From NCBI RefSeq assembly GCF_001719615.1, contig NZ_MDVX01000003.1, positions 248,001 to 312,000 of the forward strand: DNA of 64,000 nt, written 5' to 3'. The notes beneath the pieces are model-generated. The model searched no databases. It saw only the letters and a list, made by a program, of their open reading frames with translations, and was not told where the DNA came from. Source of the stretch: Neptunicoccus sediminis (lineage in GTDB: Bacteria; Pseudomonadota; Alphaproteobacteria; Rhodobacterales; Rhodobacteraceae). Below are positions 1 through 9,591 of the stretch, piece by piece. Every line of letters begins with the position of its first letter. Position 1 is the stretch's first letter. Made by a program: the position numbers and the translations under genes.

Positions 1-120
1 GATCATAGCGTGCCGGTACAGACTGGACACAACCCAGCTTCCAAAGGTGCAGAGTAAAGCCGCCAGAAGCACCAGGGCAAAATCGTGTTCTGAATGCATG
101 GAGTGGAGGACAGTTAACAT
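1..120 (-). CDS. N-terminal fragment of an MHYT-type membrane sensor protein (cut by window edge)
   Basis: A 40-codon frame opens with ATG at 120 and runs without a stop off the left edge. A GAGAG stretch lies about 8 bases before the ATG. The peptide has His-Asp just before a hydrophobic segment with LVLLAALLC, then GSW and an Arg-containing turn. This resembles the first transmembrane helix of MHYT domains, which sit at the N-terminus of membrane-bound histidine kinases and diguanylate cyclases. Only this helix is visible, so the output domain is unknown. The 290 bases between it and the next gene hold no convincing gene. Confidence 0.5.
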   Translation of the reverse strand, partial: MLTVLHSMHSEHDFALVLLAALLCTFGSWVVSSLYRHAMI

Positions 121-410
121 ATTATAATTCTCTCAGCGATCTTTAGCGGTCTATGATTGGAGATGGTGGCTTAACTAAGGCGGCATTGAGACAGTGTTGC
201 TGGCTTTCATGCCATAATCTTTACAGGTTAAGGACATCGTCAGATTGCGTGTTCTATCGGCGGAATTTTAATTCCACAACCGCCTTTCAGAGAATAAAAA
301 AATACTGCTGCTTTTATGTCTAAATAGCTGAAAGAATTGGATGAACAGCCGGTGCGCTATGACGCTGGTCTTTGTGATTGCACACGTGTTAATCTGCGCA
401 ATGCGCAGGG

Positions 411-1355
411 TCAGGTGGAGATATAAACGAGGTATCCGGCGTAACAGACATAAGATCCGAACAGCAGCGTGCCGATAAAGCGGCGCAGGGCAAAATACCG
501 GATACAGGCCAGCAGGATAAGCGTCATCCCCGTCAAAACCGCCATATCCACCCAAAGCACGGTGGAGTAATCAAACGGGCGGATCAGACCGGACAGGCCG
601 AGAATGCCAAGGATGTTAAAGATCTGGCTACCCGCCACATTGCCGAGAATCAGATTCGGGCGTTTGATCCGCGCCGCCGCGATACAGGAAGACACTTCCG
701 GCAGGCTCCCGCCCGCTGCGATTACAGTTGCGCCGATGACCGCCTCGGAAATTCCCATGATTTTGGACAGGCTGACGGCGTATTGCACTGCCAGATCGGA
801 AAACAGCGCCATTGCAGCAGCACCGCCAATCAGAAAAATCACAGCCAGCCACAAAGGGGAGCTGGCGTCGATTTCTTCATCGTCGGAGCCGTCCGCATCG
901 CGGATGGAGATATACATATAATAGGCGAAGGCCACCAAAATTGCCCCCGCGTAGACCAGGCTGAACTGGGATGTCACCATCCCTGCATTGGTCAGCAGCG
1001 TGTTTGCAAGCAGGGCGAGCGTGCCGAGCAGACCGACAAACACGCTCTTCATATATTCCGGACGGGCGCGGTCAAAGCTGAGCATGAATCCCGCGATGCC
1101 GACGCCCAAACCGATATTGACGATGTTGGACCCGACGATGTTAGAGATCACAATGTCTCCGGCGCCTTCAAGGACCGCGGATATGTTGATCGCCATTTCA
1201 GGGGCGGAGGTGCCGATGGCCACGATGACCGAACCGACCAGAAATTCCGGCACGGACAGGCGGTGGGCCACGGAAACAGCGCCTTTAACGAAAAAACCGG
1301 CAGAGATTACCACCACGGCGAGACACAGCGGGAGCGCCACGAGCAAAAAAATCAT
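411..1355 (-). CDS. Calcium/sodium antiporter, YrbG type (CaCA family)
   Basis: Inner-membrane cation antiporter of the Ca2+:cation antiporter superfamily, about 314 residues and ten hydrophobic helices. Both signature alpha repeats are visible. The first has GTSAPE near residues 48-53 followed by SNIVGSNIVN. The second has GGSLPE followed by GNVAGSQIFNILG in the C-terminal half. The two halves are separated by an acidic cytosolic loop (DADGSDDEEID), as expected for the inverted-repeat topology of this family. I chose the ATG at 1355. A TTG four codons upstream at 1367 is also possible, because a GGGG lies before it. The gene is divergent from icd. The ion specificity cannot be read from the sequence. 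Confidence 0.85.
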   Translation of the reverse strand: MIFLLVALPLCLAVVVISAGFFVKGAVSVAHRLSVPEFLVGSVIVAIGTSAPEMAINISAVLEGAGDIVISNIVGSNIVNIGLGVGIAGFMLSFDRARPEYMKSVFVGLLGTLALLANTLLTNAGMVTSQFSLVYAGAILVAFAYYMYISIRDADGSDDEEIDASSPLWLAVIFLIGGAAAMALFSDLAVQYAVSLSKIMGISEAVIGATVIAAGGSLPEVSSCIAAARIKRPNLILGNVAGSQIFNILGILGLSGLIRPFDYSTVLWVDMAVLTGMTLILLACIRYFALRRFIGTLLFGSYVCYAGYLVYIST

Positions 1356-1612
1356 TGATTGGCCCAAGGCTTACCCCACTCATATAATTCCGGCGTTTCG
1401 GATTGAGGTAGTGCCCATATCGTCCGGGTGCAAGGGGGGGCTGCAAAAACATCTCTGTCACGCAGATCAGGTTGCAACGCAATCTGGTCGGGGGGCAAGG
1501 ATCGGGTCATTTTGCCCGTTCCGCAAGTTTTCGCTCTGTATGCAACGGTATACTATCGACTTCACCGGATCTATCGGCTATGGAGCAGCGAGCAACATTC
1601 GAGAGGTTTCCA

Positions 1613-3802
1613 ATGTCAGATATTATCTACACCAAAGTGGACGAAGCACCGGAACTGGCTTCCGCATCCTTCCTGCCGATCATCCAGAAATTCGCCGCCG
1701 CTGCGGGCGTTTCTGTTGGCACCAAGGACATCAGCCTTGCAGGTCGTATTCTGGCGACCTTCCCAGAGCATCTGAAAGAGGAGCAGCGCCAGTCCGATGA
1801 TCTGGCCGAACTGGGCCGTCTGGTGAAAACAGCAGAAGCCAATGTCATCAAGCTGCCCAACATCTCTGCCTCTGTACCCCAGCTGGTGGCCGCAGTGAAA
1901 GAGCTTCAGACCCAAGGCTACGCGCTGCCGGATTATCCTGAATCCCCTGAAACCGACGCGGAAAAAGAAATCCGTGCGAAATACGACACGCTGAAAGGCT
2001 CGGCTGTGAACCCCGTTCTGCGCGAAGGGAACTCCGACCGCCGTGCTGCAAAGGCCGTCAAAACCTTTGCCCAGAACAACCCGCACCGCATGGGGGACTG
2101 GTCTGCAGACAGCAAGACACGTGTGGCTTCCATGTCTGGCGGTGATTTCTTCTCTAACGAAGTTTCGGCAACGCTCGACAAGGAAACCGGTGCGAAAATC
2201 GTTCTGGAAACCGCCAGCGGCGAAACTGTTCTGAAGGACGGTCTGTCCTATCCGGCCGGAACCGTGGTTGATGCTACGTTCATGAGCGCGGCGAAACTGG
2301 ATGCTTTCCTTGCCGAAGAGATCGAAAAGACCAAGGCAGAAGGCACGCTGTTTTCGCTGCATATGAAAGCCACGATGATGAAGGTGTCCGACCCGATCAT
2401 CTTTGGCCACGCTGTGAAAGCCTACCTTGCCCCTGTGTTTGAAAAGCACGGTGATGCGCTGAAGGAATTGGGTGTGAACCCGAATTCCGGTCTGGGTGCA
2501 CTGATGGCAAATGTTGCCGGCAATGACGAGATCATGGCCGACATCAAAGCCTGCATGGACGCCCGTCCGCCAATGTACATGGTGGATTCCGACAAGGGCA
2601 TCACCAACCTGCATGTGCCATCCGATGTGATCATCGACGCCTCTATGCCTGCGCTGATCCGTGCGGGCGGCAAGGGCTGGGGTCCGGATGGTCAGGAAGC
2701 GGATGCGAATTGCGTGATCCCTGACAATTCTTACGCCCCTGTTTACGACGAAGCGATCAACTTCTTCAAAGCCAACGGCAAGCTGAACCCTGCAACTGCG
2801 GGTACAGTGCAAAACATCGGTTTGATGGCGCAAAAGGCAGAAGAGTACGGTTCCCACCCGACCACGTTTGAGCTTGCCGAAGCGGGTACAGTGAAGATGA
2901 TCCTTGACGATGGCACCGTTCTGCACAGCCACAAGGTTGAAGCCGGTGACATCTGGCGCTCTGCCTCTGCGCGCAAGGCCCCGATTGAAGACTGGGTCAA
3001 TCTGGCAATCGACCGCCAGAAGGCCGAAGGTTGCCGCGCTATTTTCTGGCTTGATGAAAACCGCGCCCATGACGCTGAACTGATCGCTTATGTGAAGCCG
3101 ATCCTTGAAGCCAAAGGCGTTGCCGACAAGTTCGAAATCATGGCCCCGCGTGAGGCGACCCGCGCCAGCCTTGAAACCATCACCAAGGGTGAAAACACCA
3201 TTGCCATCACCGGCAACGTGCTGCGGGACTATCTGACCGACCTGTTCCCGATCCTTGAACTGGCAACTTCGGCCAAAATGCTGTCCATCGTAAAGCTGAT
3301 GAACGGGGGTGGTCTGTTTGAAACAGGCGCTGGCGGTTCTGCACCAAAACACGTGCAACAATTGATGGAAGAAAACCACCTGCGTTGGGATTCCTTGGGC
3401 GAATTTTGTGCCTTGGGCGAAAGCCTGACCTTCCTTGCAGATGCACGGGACAACGCCAAAGCGCGTGTTCTGGGCGAGGCCGTGGATGCAGCGACGCAAG
3501 GTATTCTCGACAACGACCGTTCGCCTTCGCGCAAAGTGGGTGAGCCTGACAACCGCGACAGCCACTATTGGTTTGCGCGTTACTGGGCCGAGGCACTGGC
3601 GGCACAGGGTGACGATGCCGAACTGGCGTCCCACTTTGCACCGATTGCCAAGGCGCTGGCGGAAAACGAAGAGAAAATCGTCTCCGAACTGGCTGCTGCA
3701 CAGGGTAAAGCCGTTGATCTGGGGGGATACTACCACACAGACGATGCGAAAACTGCTGCTGTGATGCGCCCGTCCGAGACGCTGAATAACATCATCGGCT
3801 GA
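1613..3802 (+). CDS. icd: Isocitrate dehydrogenase, NADP-dependent, monomeric type
   Basis: Oxidative decarboxylation of isocitrate to 2-oxoglutarate with NADP+ in the cytosol (TCA cycle, EC 1.1.1.42). The 729-residue protein matches the large monomeric IDH family (about 740 residues), not the 400-residue homodimeric type. Diagnostic stretches include [10 protein letters not shown] with the substrate-binding Ser near 141, [12 protein letters not shown] just after it, [16 protein letters not shown] in the middle and [10 protein letters not shown] toward the C-terminal half. The start ATG at 1613 is preceded by GAGAGG at seven bases. An upstream in-frame extension to 1472 lacks family similarity. 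The gene stands alone with a strong terminator behind it. Its product feeds the 2-oxoglutarate dehydrogenase encoded farther right. Confidence 0.96.
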   Translation: MSDIIYTKVDEAPELASASFLPIIQKFAAAAGVSVGTKDISLAGRILATFPEHLKEEQRQSDDLAELGRLVKTAEANVIKLPNISASVPQLVAAVKELQTQGYALPDYPESPETDAEKEIRAKYDTLKGSAVNPVLREGNSDRRAAKAVKTFAQNNPHRMGDWSADSKTRVASMSGGDFFSNEVSATLDKETGAKIVLETASGETVLKDGLSYPAGTVVDATFMSAAKLDAFLAEEIEKTKAEGTLFSLHMKATMMKVSDPIIFGHAVKAYLAPVFEKHGDALKELGVNPNSGLGALMANVAGNDEIMADIKACMDARPPMYMVDSDKGITNLHVPSDVIIDASMPALIRAGGKGWGPDGQEADANCVIPDNSYAPVYDEAINFFKANGKLNPATAGTVQNIGLMAQKAEEYGSHPTTFELAEAGTVKMILDDGTVLHSHKVEAGDIWRSASARKAPIEDWVNLAIDRQKAEGCRAIFWLDENRAHDAELIAYVKPILEAKGVADKFEIMAPREATRASLETITKGENTIAITGNVLRDYLTDLFPILELATSAKMLSIVKLMNGGGLFETGAGGSAPKHVQQLMEENHLRWDSLGEFCALGESLTFLADARDNAKARVLGEAVDAATQGILDNDRSPSRKVGEPDNRDSHYWFARYWAEALAAQGDDAELASHFAPIAKALAENEEKIVSELAAAQGKAVDLGGYYHTDDAKTAAVMRPSETLNNIIG

Positions 3803-3826
3803 AACACCCGTTAGCGCTAGACCTTC

Positions 3827-3861
3827 AAACCGCCCGTCGTGAAAACGTCGGGCGGTTTTTC
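3827..3861 (+). terminator. Rho-independent terminator of icd
   Basis: The stem AAACCGCCCG / CGGGCGGTTT continues inward past a T-T mismatch as CGT / ACG around a GAAA loop. It ends in a run of T residues, 24 bases after the icd stop codon. Confidence 0.9.
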
Positions 3862-3912
3862 TTTGCTGCGGTTTTTACTGGCTTGCGGCGCAGTCCGGCA
3901 TATATCCGCTAC

Positions 3913-5115
3913 ATGAAAAAAGCATTTATGACCCATGTCAGCGCGCTGGCCCTGACCAAAACCTCCGACGGGCTGATCAATCCGAAACTGGTCCTTGCGT
4001 GGTTGCTGAACGCGCTTGGTGCGCCGGGCTATCTGATCGGGTTTCTGGTGCCGGTGCGGGAATCCGGCTCGCTGTTCCCGCAACTTCTGTTCGCACGAAT
4101 GCTGGAGCGGCGCAGCCAGCGCAAGTATTTCTGGGCGGGCGGAGCTGCGGTTCAGGGGATTGCGGCCTTTGGAATGGCTGCGGCAGCAGCGTTTCTGGAC
4201 GGGGCGGCGGCGGGGTGGACGATCCTGCTCTGTCTTGCGGTCTTGGCCGTGGCGCGGTCGGTGTGTTCGGCCAGCTTTAAGGATATTCTTGCCCGCACTG
4301 TGGACAAGGGGCGTCGGGGCAGGGTGTCCGGACTGGCGGGAACCCTGTCGGCGGTGGTGGTTCTGCTTTTTGCCCTTTTGCTAAGTTTTAACATCCTGCC
4401 ACGGGAACCCGTTGTCATCGCTATTGCGATTGCGCTGGCAGGCGTGTTGTGGCTGCTGGCATCCTTTATCTTCACTACGCTTGATGAGCCGGAGGCCGAA
4501 ACATCAGACGATGCAGAGCAGTCTTTGAAGGGGCTGTCGGAACCGCTGCGCGAAGACGGCGAGTTCCGCACCTATATCGCCACCCGCGCACTGCTGATTT
4601 CAACAGCACTCGCGCCGCCGTTCCTGATCATGCTCGGCGGCGGCGAGAGCGAGAACGGTTTTGGCAATCTTGGCCTGCTGATCCTCGCATCCTCTATTGC
4701 GTCTATCGTGTCCTCTTACCTGTGGGGCACATTCGCAGATTACTCCAGCCGGAAGACCTTGATGGTTGCAGGCGGCGTGTCGGCTGTGATCTTCGCGCTG
4801 GCAGCTCTCGGCGGTGCGTTCGGGGTAGGTGGCGGCTGGCTGATTGCGGCTTATGTCTTCTTTGCCCAGATCGCCTATCAAGGGGCAAGGGCAGGGCGCA
4901 AAACCCACCTGACGGATATGGACAGCCACGACCGAAAACCGGTTTATACCGCGCTGTCCAACACGATGATCGGCATGCTGTTGCTGGCAGGCGGTGTTTT
5001 CGGCGTCATCGCAGACGCCGCCGGACCGCAACTGGTGCTGGGGATCATGGCAGTGCTGAGTGGTGCGGCGGTGATCGTCGGAAGCCGGTTGTCCGAGGTT
5101 CAGCAGGAGAAGTAA
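3913..5115 (+). CDS. MFS-type transporter, unknown substrate
   Basis: A 400-residue polytopic inner-membrane protein with about eleven to twelve hydrophobic helices in two halves. A charged, acidic cytosolic loop (near DEPEAETSDDAEQS) separates them, the usual layout of the major facilitator superfamily. A conserved-looking loop FADYSSRKTL after helix 8 resembles the MFS loop 8-9 signature. I prefer the ATG at 3913 (MKKAFM). A TTG at 3883 and an ATG at 3928 are alternatives, and none has a clear ribosome binding site. The gene lies just after the icd terminator and ends 15 bases from the convergent aldehyde dehydrogenase gene. The substrate cannot be inferred. Confidence 0.7.
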   Translation: MKKAFMTHVSALALTKTSDGLINPKLVLAWLLNALGAPGYLIGFLVPVRESGSLFPQLLFARMLERRSQRKYFWAGGAAVQGIAAFGMAAAAAFLDGAAAGWTILLCLAVLAVARSVCSASFKDILARTVDKGRRGRVSGLAGTLSAVVVLLFALLLSFNILPREPVVIAIAIALAGVLWLLASFIFTTLDEPEAETSDDAEQSLKGLSEPLREDGEFRTYIATRALLISTALAPPFLIMLGGGESENGFGNLGLLILASSIASIVSSYLWGTFADYSSRKTLMVAGGVSAVIFALAALGGAFGVGGGWLIAAYVFFAQIAYQGARAGRKTHLTDMDSHDRKPVYTALSNTMIGMLLLAGGVFGVIADAAGPQLVLGIMAVLSGAAVIVGSRLSEVQQEK

Positions 5116-5130
5116 GGGCGGTTTCGCGCC

Positions 5131-6609
5131 TTACCGCATCACAAAGGGGTTCGCCATTGGCGCATCAGAGGTGTTGATCCACGTGGTTTTGGTGCGGGTG
5201 TAATCGTGGATCGCATCCATGCCCGCTTCACGTCCATAGCCTGAATGATTGGTGCCACCGAAGGGCGCAATGGGGGACACGGCGCGGTAGGTGTTGATCC
5301 AGCAAATCCCCGCTTTCAACCTGTCCGACACCCTGTGCGCGCGAGCCAGACTGCGGGTGAACACCCCTGAACCCAGTCCGTAGGGGGTGCTGTTGGCCAG
5401 CGCAATCGCTTCCTCCTCGGTATCAAAGGGCAGCAGCGACATGACTGGGCCGAAAAGTTCGGTGTTCAGCGTAGCGATGCTGTGATCCGCACATTCCACC
5501 AGCGTCGGTGCCATATAATTGCCCGCACGCTCCAGCGGCGCACCGCCAAAGTGGATTCTTGCCCCCTGTTCCCGCGCCTTGGCGAGCGTTGAGACGATCC
5601 GCGCAATCTGCGTTGGGGTGCACAGCGGCCCCACATGGGTGGCAGACTCCAGCGGATCACCGACTATTATGCCTGCGCTGGCTTTTGCGATCCGTTCAAT
5701 CAAATCAGCCAGCACCGAACGTTGTATCAACCCCCGCGATCCGGCGACACAGCTTTGCCCCGAGGCGCCGAAGTTCCCTGCGATCAACCCGTTTGCCGCA
5801 CTGTCGAGATCCGCATCCTCAAACACAAGGATCGGGGATTTACCGCCCAGTTCCAGCGAAGTGACGGCGAAATTCTCGGCAGAGTTGCGCACCACATGGC
5901 GCGCGGTATCAGGGCCGCCGGTAAAGGCGATCCGGTCCACGTCCGGATGGCGGGTCAGCGGAATGGCGCAATTCTCTGCATCTCCGGTAATCACGGATAC
6001 GACACCGGGCGGAAAACCGGCCTGATCCACCAGTCTGGCAAACTCCAGCATGGGGGCGGGCGCAATTTCGGATGCTTTCAGCACCACCGAACAGCCCGCC
6101 GCCAATGCAGGGCCAAGTTTTGTTGCGGTCAGGAACATCTGCGCATTCCACGGCACAACGGCTACCACTACACCGATAGGTTCGCGACGGGTAAAGACGT
6201 GCATATCGGGCTTGTCGATAGGCAGAACCGCGCCCTCGATCTTATCCGCCAGCCCCGCGTAATAGCGGTAATAATCCCCGACATAGCCGGTCTGGCTGGC
6301 GGTTTCGGCCAGCAGCTTGCCACTGTCGGTGGTCTCGATCCGCCCCAGTTTTTCTGCGTTCTGTTCGATCAGATCCGCCAGCCGGTGCAGCAGTTTGCCC
6401 CTTTGCGTCTGGGTCATGTCGCGCCAAGCCGGATCGTCCAGAACGCGGCGGGCTGCCTTGATCGCGCGGTCCACATCCTGCGGTGCGGCGCAGGCGAAAC
6501 TGGCCCAGTCCTCTCCGGTGGCGGGGTTAGCAGAGCGCAGAACCTGCCCGTCATGCCCTTCGCAAAAGGTGCCATTAATATAAAGCTGGAAGTGGGGGAG
6601 ATCAGTCAT
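5131..6609 (-). CDS. NAD(P)-dependent aldehyde dehydrogenase
   Basis: Oxidises an aldehyde to the carboxylic acid in the cytosol. The 492-residue protein shows the whole ALDH fold. The oxyanion Asn is at 155 in PWNAQ, the cofactor Lys at 178 in LKASE, the general base Glu253 in LELGGKSP and the nucleophile Cys287 in GQSCVAGSR. The C-terminal FGPV and NTY motifs are also present. It is the last gene of a five-gene minus-strand operon and starts 8 bases after the flavin monooxygenase gene. That position suggests it removes the aldehyde released by the monooxygenase or hydrolase. The substrate is not known. The motifs fit the broad betaine/phenolic aldehyde class but do not decide within it. Confidence 0.92.
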   Translation of the reverse strand: MTDLPHFQLYINGTFCEGHDGQVLRSANPATGEDWASFACAAPQDVDRAIKAARRVLDDPAWRDMTQTQRGKLLHRLADLIEQNAEKLGRIETTDSGKLLAETASQTGYVGDYYRYYAGLADKIEGAVLPIDKPDMHVFTRREPIGVVVAVVPWNAQMFLTATKLGPALAAGCSVVLKASEIAPAPMLEFARLVDQAGFPPGVVSVITGDAENCAIPLTRHPDVDRIAFTGGPDTARHVVRNSAENFAVTSLELGGKSPILVFEDADLDSAANGLIAGNFGASGQSCVAGSRGLIQRSVLADLIERIAKASAGIIVGDPLESATHVGPLCTPTQIARIVSTLAKAREQGARIHFGGAPLERAGNYMAPTLVECADHSIATLNTELFGPVMSLLPFDTEEEAIALANSTPYGLGSGVFTRSLARAHRVSDRLKAGICWINTYRAVSPIAPFGGTNHSGYGREAGMDAIHDYTRTKTTWINTSDAPMANPFVMR

Positions 6610-6617
6610 TTCAATCC

Positions 6618-7652
6618 TTAAGCAAAAGCGGGCATTACATCGTCAATAAACCGTGCAAGCGAGTCCCGCTTGCGGCTGTAATCCATGCCGCTGTCCACCC
6701 AGAAGGCGTATTCGTCATAGCCCAGATCCTCATAGCGTTTGATCCGGTCGATCACTTCCTGTGCGGTGCCGATGGTCAGATCGCGGCGCATGTTTTCGGG
6801 GCACATCATCGTGTTTGCGGCCATTTCATCCTCTGACAGGGTTTCGATCAACCCCTGATGCACGGGCCGCTGGTTTTTGAACCATGCACCGAAATAATTG
6901 TAAAACCGCGACAGCTCTTTTGCGGCACGCGCGGTGTCGGCGTCATCGGCGGCGACATAGGTGTGGTGCAGCAGCATGATTTTGGGGCGGGGACCGTCAT
7001 AGGCGGTGCACGCCTCGTTGAACTTTTCCATCAGGCTTTGAATTTCGCCAATCCCCTGCCAGAGCGGTGTAACCTGAATGTTAAAGCCGTTTTCCACGCC
7101 GAAACTGTGGCTGTTAATATCCCGCGCCGCGATCCAGATCGGCGGACCGTTTTCCTGCAGCGGTTTGGGGGCAGAGGTGGTTGACGGGAACTGGTAAAAC
7201 TCCCCCTCATGGATGCAATCCCCGTCCCAGAGCGGGCGCAGCAAGGGGGCGGTTTCGCGCATTCTCTGTCCGGCCTCCCACGCGTCCAGCCCCGGGCGAA
7301 GCCTTTCGTATTCATAGGAATAAGCCCCGCGCGCAATGCCGATTTCGATGCGTCCGTCAGTGATCAGATCGGCGGCGGCAGCTTCGCCGGCCAGTTTGAT
7401 CGGATGCCAGAAGGGGGCCACAACGGTGCCTGTGCCAAGACGCAGGTTCCTGGTGTGATGGCTGAGGTCCACAAGGGTCAGGAACGGGTTGGGCGCGATG
7501 GTGAAATCCATGCCGTGATGTTCCCCCGTCCAGATCGCCCGCATGCCGCCGTCATCCGCCATTTTCGCCAGCGCGATCAGTTCGTCCCGCAGGCTGGCGT
7601 GGCTCTGGTCCGGTGTGATCCGTTCCATGTGGGCAAACAGTGAAAATTCCAT
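6618..7652 (-). CDS. LLM-class flavin-dependent monooxygenase (luciferase-like)
   Basis: A 344-residue TIM-barrel oxidoreductase of the bacterial luciferase family, which uses reduced flavin and O2. Typical features are the EFSLFAHMER opening, IWTGEHHG (the EHH region near the flavin), LRLGTGTVVAPFWHP, RIEIGIARGAY and GTAQEVIDRI near the C-terminus. It has no own flavin-reducing domain. The flavin reductase gene sits immediately upstream (25-base gap), so the two most likely form a two-component monooxygenase. Neighbouring hydrolase and aldehyde dehydrogenase genes point to degradation of a small organic compound. The substrate is unknown, and I do not see the marks of NtaA, SsuD or RutA that would allow a closer name. 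Confidence 0.85.
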   Translation of the reverse strand: MEFSLFAHMERITPDQSHASLRDELIALAKMADDGGMRAIWTGEHHGMDFTIAPNPFLTLVDLSHHTRNLRLGTGTVVAPFWHPIKLAGEAAAADLITDGRIEIGIARGAYSYEYERLRPGLDAWEAGQRMRETAPLLRPLWDGDCIHEGEFYQFPSTTSAPKPLQENGPPIWIAARDINSHSFGVENGFNIQVTPLWQGIGEIQSLMEKFNEACTAYDGPRPKIMLLHHTYVAADDADTARAAKELSRFYNYFGAWFKNQRPVHQGLIETLSEDEMAANTMMCPENMRRDLTIGTAQEVIDRIKRYEDLGYDEYAFWVDSGMDYSRKRDSLARFIDDVMPAFA

Positions 7653-7676
7653 CGGATGTATCCTCTGCGGGGTGAT

Positions 7677-8171
7677 CTATTGCGCGGCGATTTGTGGTGC
7701 GAAGTTGAGATAGCGGCCCCCGCCATAGCCAAGGCCAAGCGTGTCGCTCTGGGTGAAAGCCAGCACCTGACCGATCAGAATGCTGTGGTCGCCCATTGGG
7801 ATTGATTGGTGGGTCTGACAGGAAAACTGTGCGGCGGCATTGTCGATCAGGGGCAGACCGCGGGCGTCGATCCGGTGATTTACCTGCGCAAAGCGGTCGC
7901 CTTTGTAGCGGGCAAAAATATCCGCGATGTCATCCTGTCCCTGTGCCAGCACATTCACCGCAAAATGGGAGCATTCCGAAAAGGCGGTATAGTTTGACAG
8001 AAATTTGCCCGGACAGACCAGCAGCAGCGGCGGGTCGAGCGATACGGATGAAAAGGAATTGGCGGTAAAACCGATGGGCGTTCCGTCCGCCCGTCGCGCT
8101 GTCACCACTGTGACGCCGGTCGGATAGCTGCCAAACGCCACGCGCAGTTCTTTGGGATCAATGGGGGGCAT
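7677..8171 (-). CDS. Flavin reductase-like protein (HpaC/RutF type)
   Basis: A 164-residue FMN-binding split-barrel protein predicted to supply FMNH2 or FADH2 to the adjacent luciferase-like monooxygenase. It opens with the family pattern LRVAFGSYPTGVTVVTA, followed by GFTANSFSSVSLDPPLLLVC (flavin phosphate binding) and FAVNVL. GDHSILIGQV lies near the C-terminus. The length is typical of the short single-domain reductases. Its start codon overlaps the stop of the upstream hydrolase gene by one base (TGATG), so translation is probably coupled. A role as a partner of the monooxygenase is inferred from adjacency. Confidence 0.88.
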   Translation of the reverse strand: MPPIDPKELRVAFGSYPTGVTVVTARRADGTPIGFTANSFSSVSLDPPLLLVCPGKFLSNYTAFSECSHFAVNVLAQGQDDIADIFARYKGDRFAQVNHRIDARGLPLIDNAAAQFSCQTHQSIPMGDHSILIGQVLAFTQSDTLGLGYGGGRYLNFAPQIAAQ

Positions 8172-8947
8172 CAGCAGGTCTCCTTCAAAAATCCGGTCAA
8201 AATCCGGTTTACATCGGCACTGTGAGTCATCGGGGCCATATGGGCCGCGTCGGTCAGGATTTCGGCCCGTCCTTGCGGTGCAAGTGCGGCCATCTGTTCG
8301 GACATGGCGGGGGTCGAATTCGGCTCTCGCCCGCCGGTGAGGAACAATGCGGGGCAGTGCAGGGCCTGTAGATCGCTTTCCTGTGGTCCGTCTTCTTGCG
8401 CAAAGACGCGGTAGGCATCGCGATAACCGCGCGGATCAGCTTTGCGCAGCCAGCTTTCACAGGCTTTGCGTTCCTTTGAAATTTCAGAACCAAACCAACG
8501 GTCAAGCGGTATCGCTGGGTCCGCAGTGCTGACACCGTTCAGACTGTCCGCGCGGGCTACGACCGCAGCGCGGGCGTCCGGGCTACGGCGGTAAATCCCA
8601 CTGAGCGCAGCCACACCGGTGATTTTCCAACGATGCCGGATTGCCAGATCAAGCGCAATCATTGCGCCAAAGGAATGGCCGATCACCGTGGCCGGTTCGT
8701 CGATAATTTCCGCGATCCGCCCCGTGTAAGAGGCAAGCGTGGGCTGTTCCGTAAAACGCAGGCTTTCTCCGTGTCCGGGCATATCCACCGCCAACACGCG
8801 GTAATTCTGCGCCAGCGCGTCGATCTGTGCGCCCCAAGCTTCTGCCCGCAAGCCAACCCCGTGGATCAGAACCACAAGCGGCCCTTTTCCTGCGGTGATT
8901 GCTGCCAGAGCGCCGGTTTCAGACCGCGGCCGGATTGTCCAGATCAT
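8171..8947 (-). CDS. Alpha/beta-fold hydrolase
   Basis: A 258-residue cytosolic hydrolase with the classic triad layout. The oxyanion-hole segment HGVG is at residues 29-32 and DMPGHGES at 55-62. The nucleophile Ser92 lies in GHSFG, an acid residue is expected near the TGGREPN turn, and His is in DAAHMAP near 236. There is no signal peptide. The gene overlaps the end of the DUF1185 gene by 29 bases and couples to the flavin reductase gene. Within this operon it could open a lactone or ester made by the flavin monooxygenase in a Baeyer-Villiger-like reaction. That chemistry is inference only. Confidence 0.85.
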   Translation of the reverse strand: MIWTIRPRSETGALAAITAGKGPLVVLIHGVGLRAEAWGAQIDALAQNYRVLAVDMPGHGESLRFTEQPTLASYTGRIAEIIDEPATVIGHSFGAMIALDLAIRHRWKITGVAALSGIYRRSPDARAAVVARADSLNGVSTADPAIPLDRWFGSEISKERKACESWLRKADPRGYRDAYRVFAQEDGPQESDLQALHCPALFLTGGREPNSTPAMSEQMAALAPQGRAEILTDAAHMAPMTHSADVNRILTGFLKETC

Positions 8948-9518
8948 GTCCCAAATCCTTCAGATCCTGATAGCGATCACCGATCCGGTGATGTGGCCGT
9001 CCGTTCATCGCAGCGCCCAGCACCACAACGATTTCATCGTCGCGCGGGGCATCGGGAATGGCGAACTGGATGGTCAGATAATGGGACCGGCGGCCCGCGT
9101 CGTTCTTGTCCATCAGCGGCACGGCAATGGGCGCATTGGCCCCGCCACGGGTGTTGGTGAAAGCCAGATAGGATTTCGCGCCTACGGCTTCGCGGTAGTG
9201 GTTGCCAAAGCGCAGGGTGTGGATCAGGCCGGAGGCATGTTCGATCTCGCCGTTCAGACCGACAACTGCCGCTTTGCCATAGGCTTCGATACTCTCTCCG
9301 GACCCTGCCAGCGCGATCATCCGCTCTGTCATCAATTCGCCCAGAACAGGGCCATAGGCCATAATCTCGGGCTTGAGATTTTCGACATAGCGTCCCGCCC
9401 AAGGGTTTTTCACAACAGCCGCCACAGCAAACATGCGCCATGGCGTCTTGGCGGGTTTGAAGCCTTCGATCAGGATTTCTTCGTCAAAGGTGACGATCTT
9501 TCGGATTTCCGGTTGCAT
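8919..9518 (-). CDS. DUF1185 (amino acid synthesis family) protein
   Basis: First gene of the catabolic operon, 199 residues. The sequence matches the family annotated as 'amino acid synthesis family protein' (Pfam DUF1185). Known family structures have a chorismate-mutase-like variant fold, but the function is not established. Conserved-looking pieces include AVAAVVKNPWAGRY, GKAAVVGLNGEIEHASGLIHT, FTNTRGGANAPIAVP and VVLGAAMNGRPHHRIG. The ATG at 9518 is preceded by GAAGGA at seven bases, so I prefer it to a GTG at 9533 that would place this site inside the gene. It overlaps the downstream hydrolase gene by 29 bases and faces the LysR gene across a short divergent promoter region. Confidence 0.85.
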   Translation of the reverse strand: MQPEIRKIVTFDEEILIEGFKPAKTPWRMFAVAAVVKNPWAGRYVENLKPEIMAYGPVLGELMTERMIALAGSGESIEAYGKAAVVGLNGEIEHASGLIHTLRFGNHYREAVGAKSYLAFTNTRGGANAPIAVPLMDKNDAGRRSHYLTIQFAIPDAPRDDEIVVVLGAAMNGRPHHRIGDRYQDLKDLGHDLDNPAAV

Positions 9519-9591
9519 GGTGTATTCCTTCACAGCGTTGCACAGATCATTGTCCGCACAGGAAAATTTGACAAACGAAGGATTTGCAGGC

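Noticed and set aside
1616-3736. Long open frame on the minus strand opposite icd
   Set aside because: It mirrors the codon bias of icd, has no ribosome binding site or family similarity, and the icd product is unmistakable.
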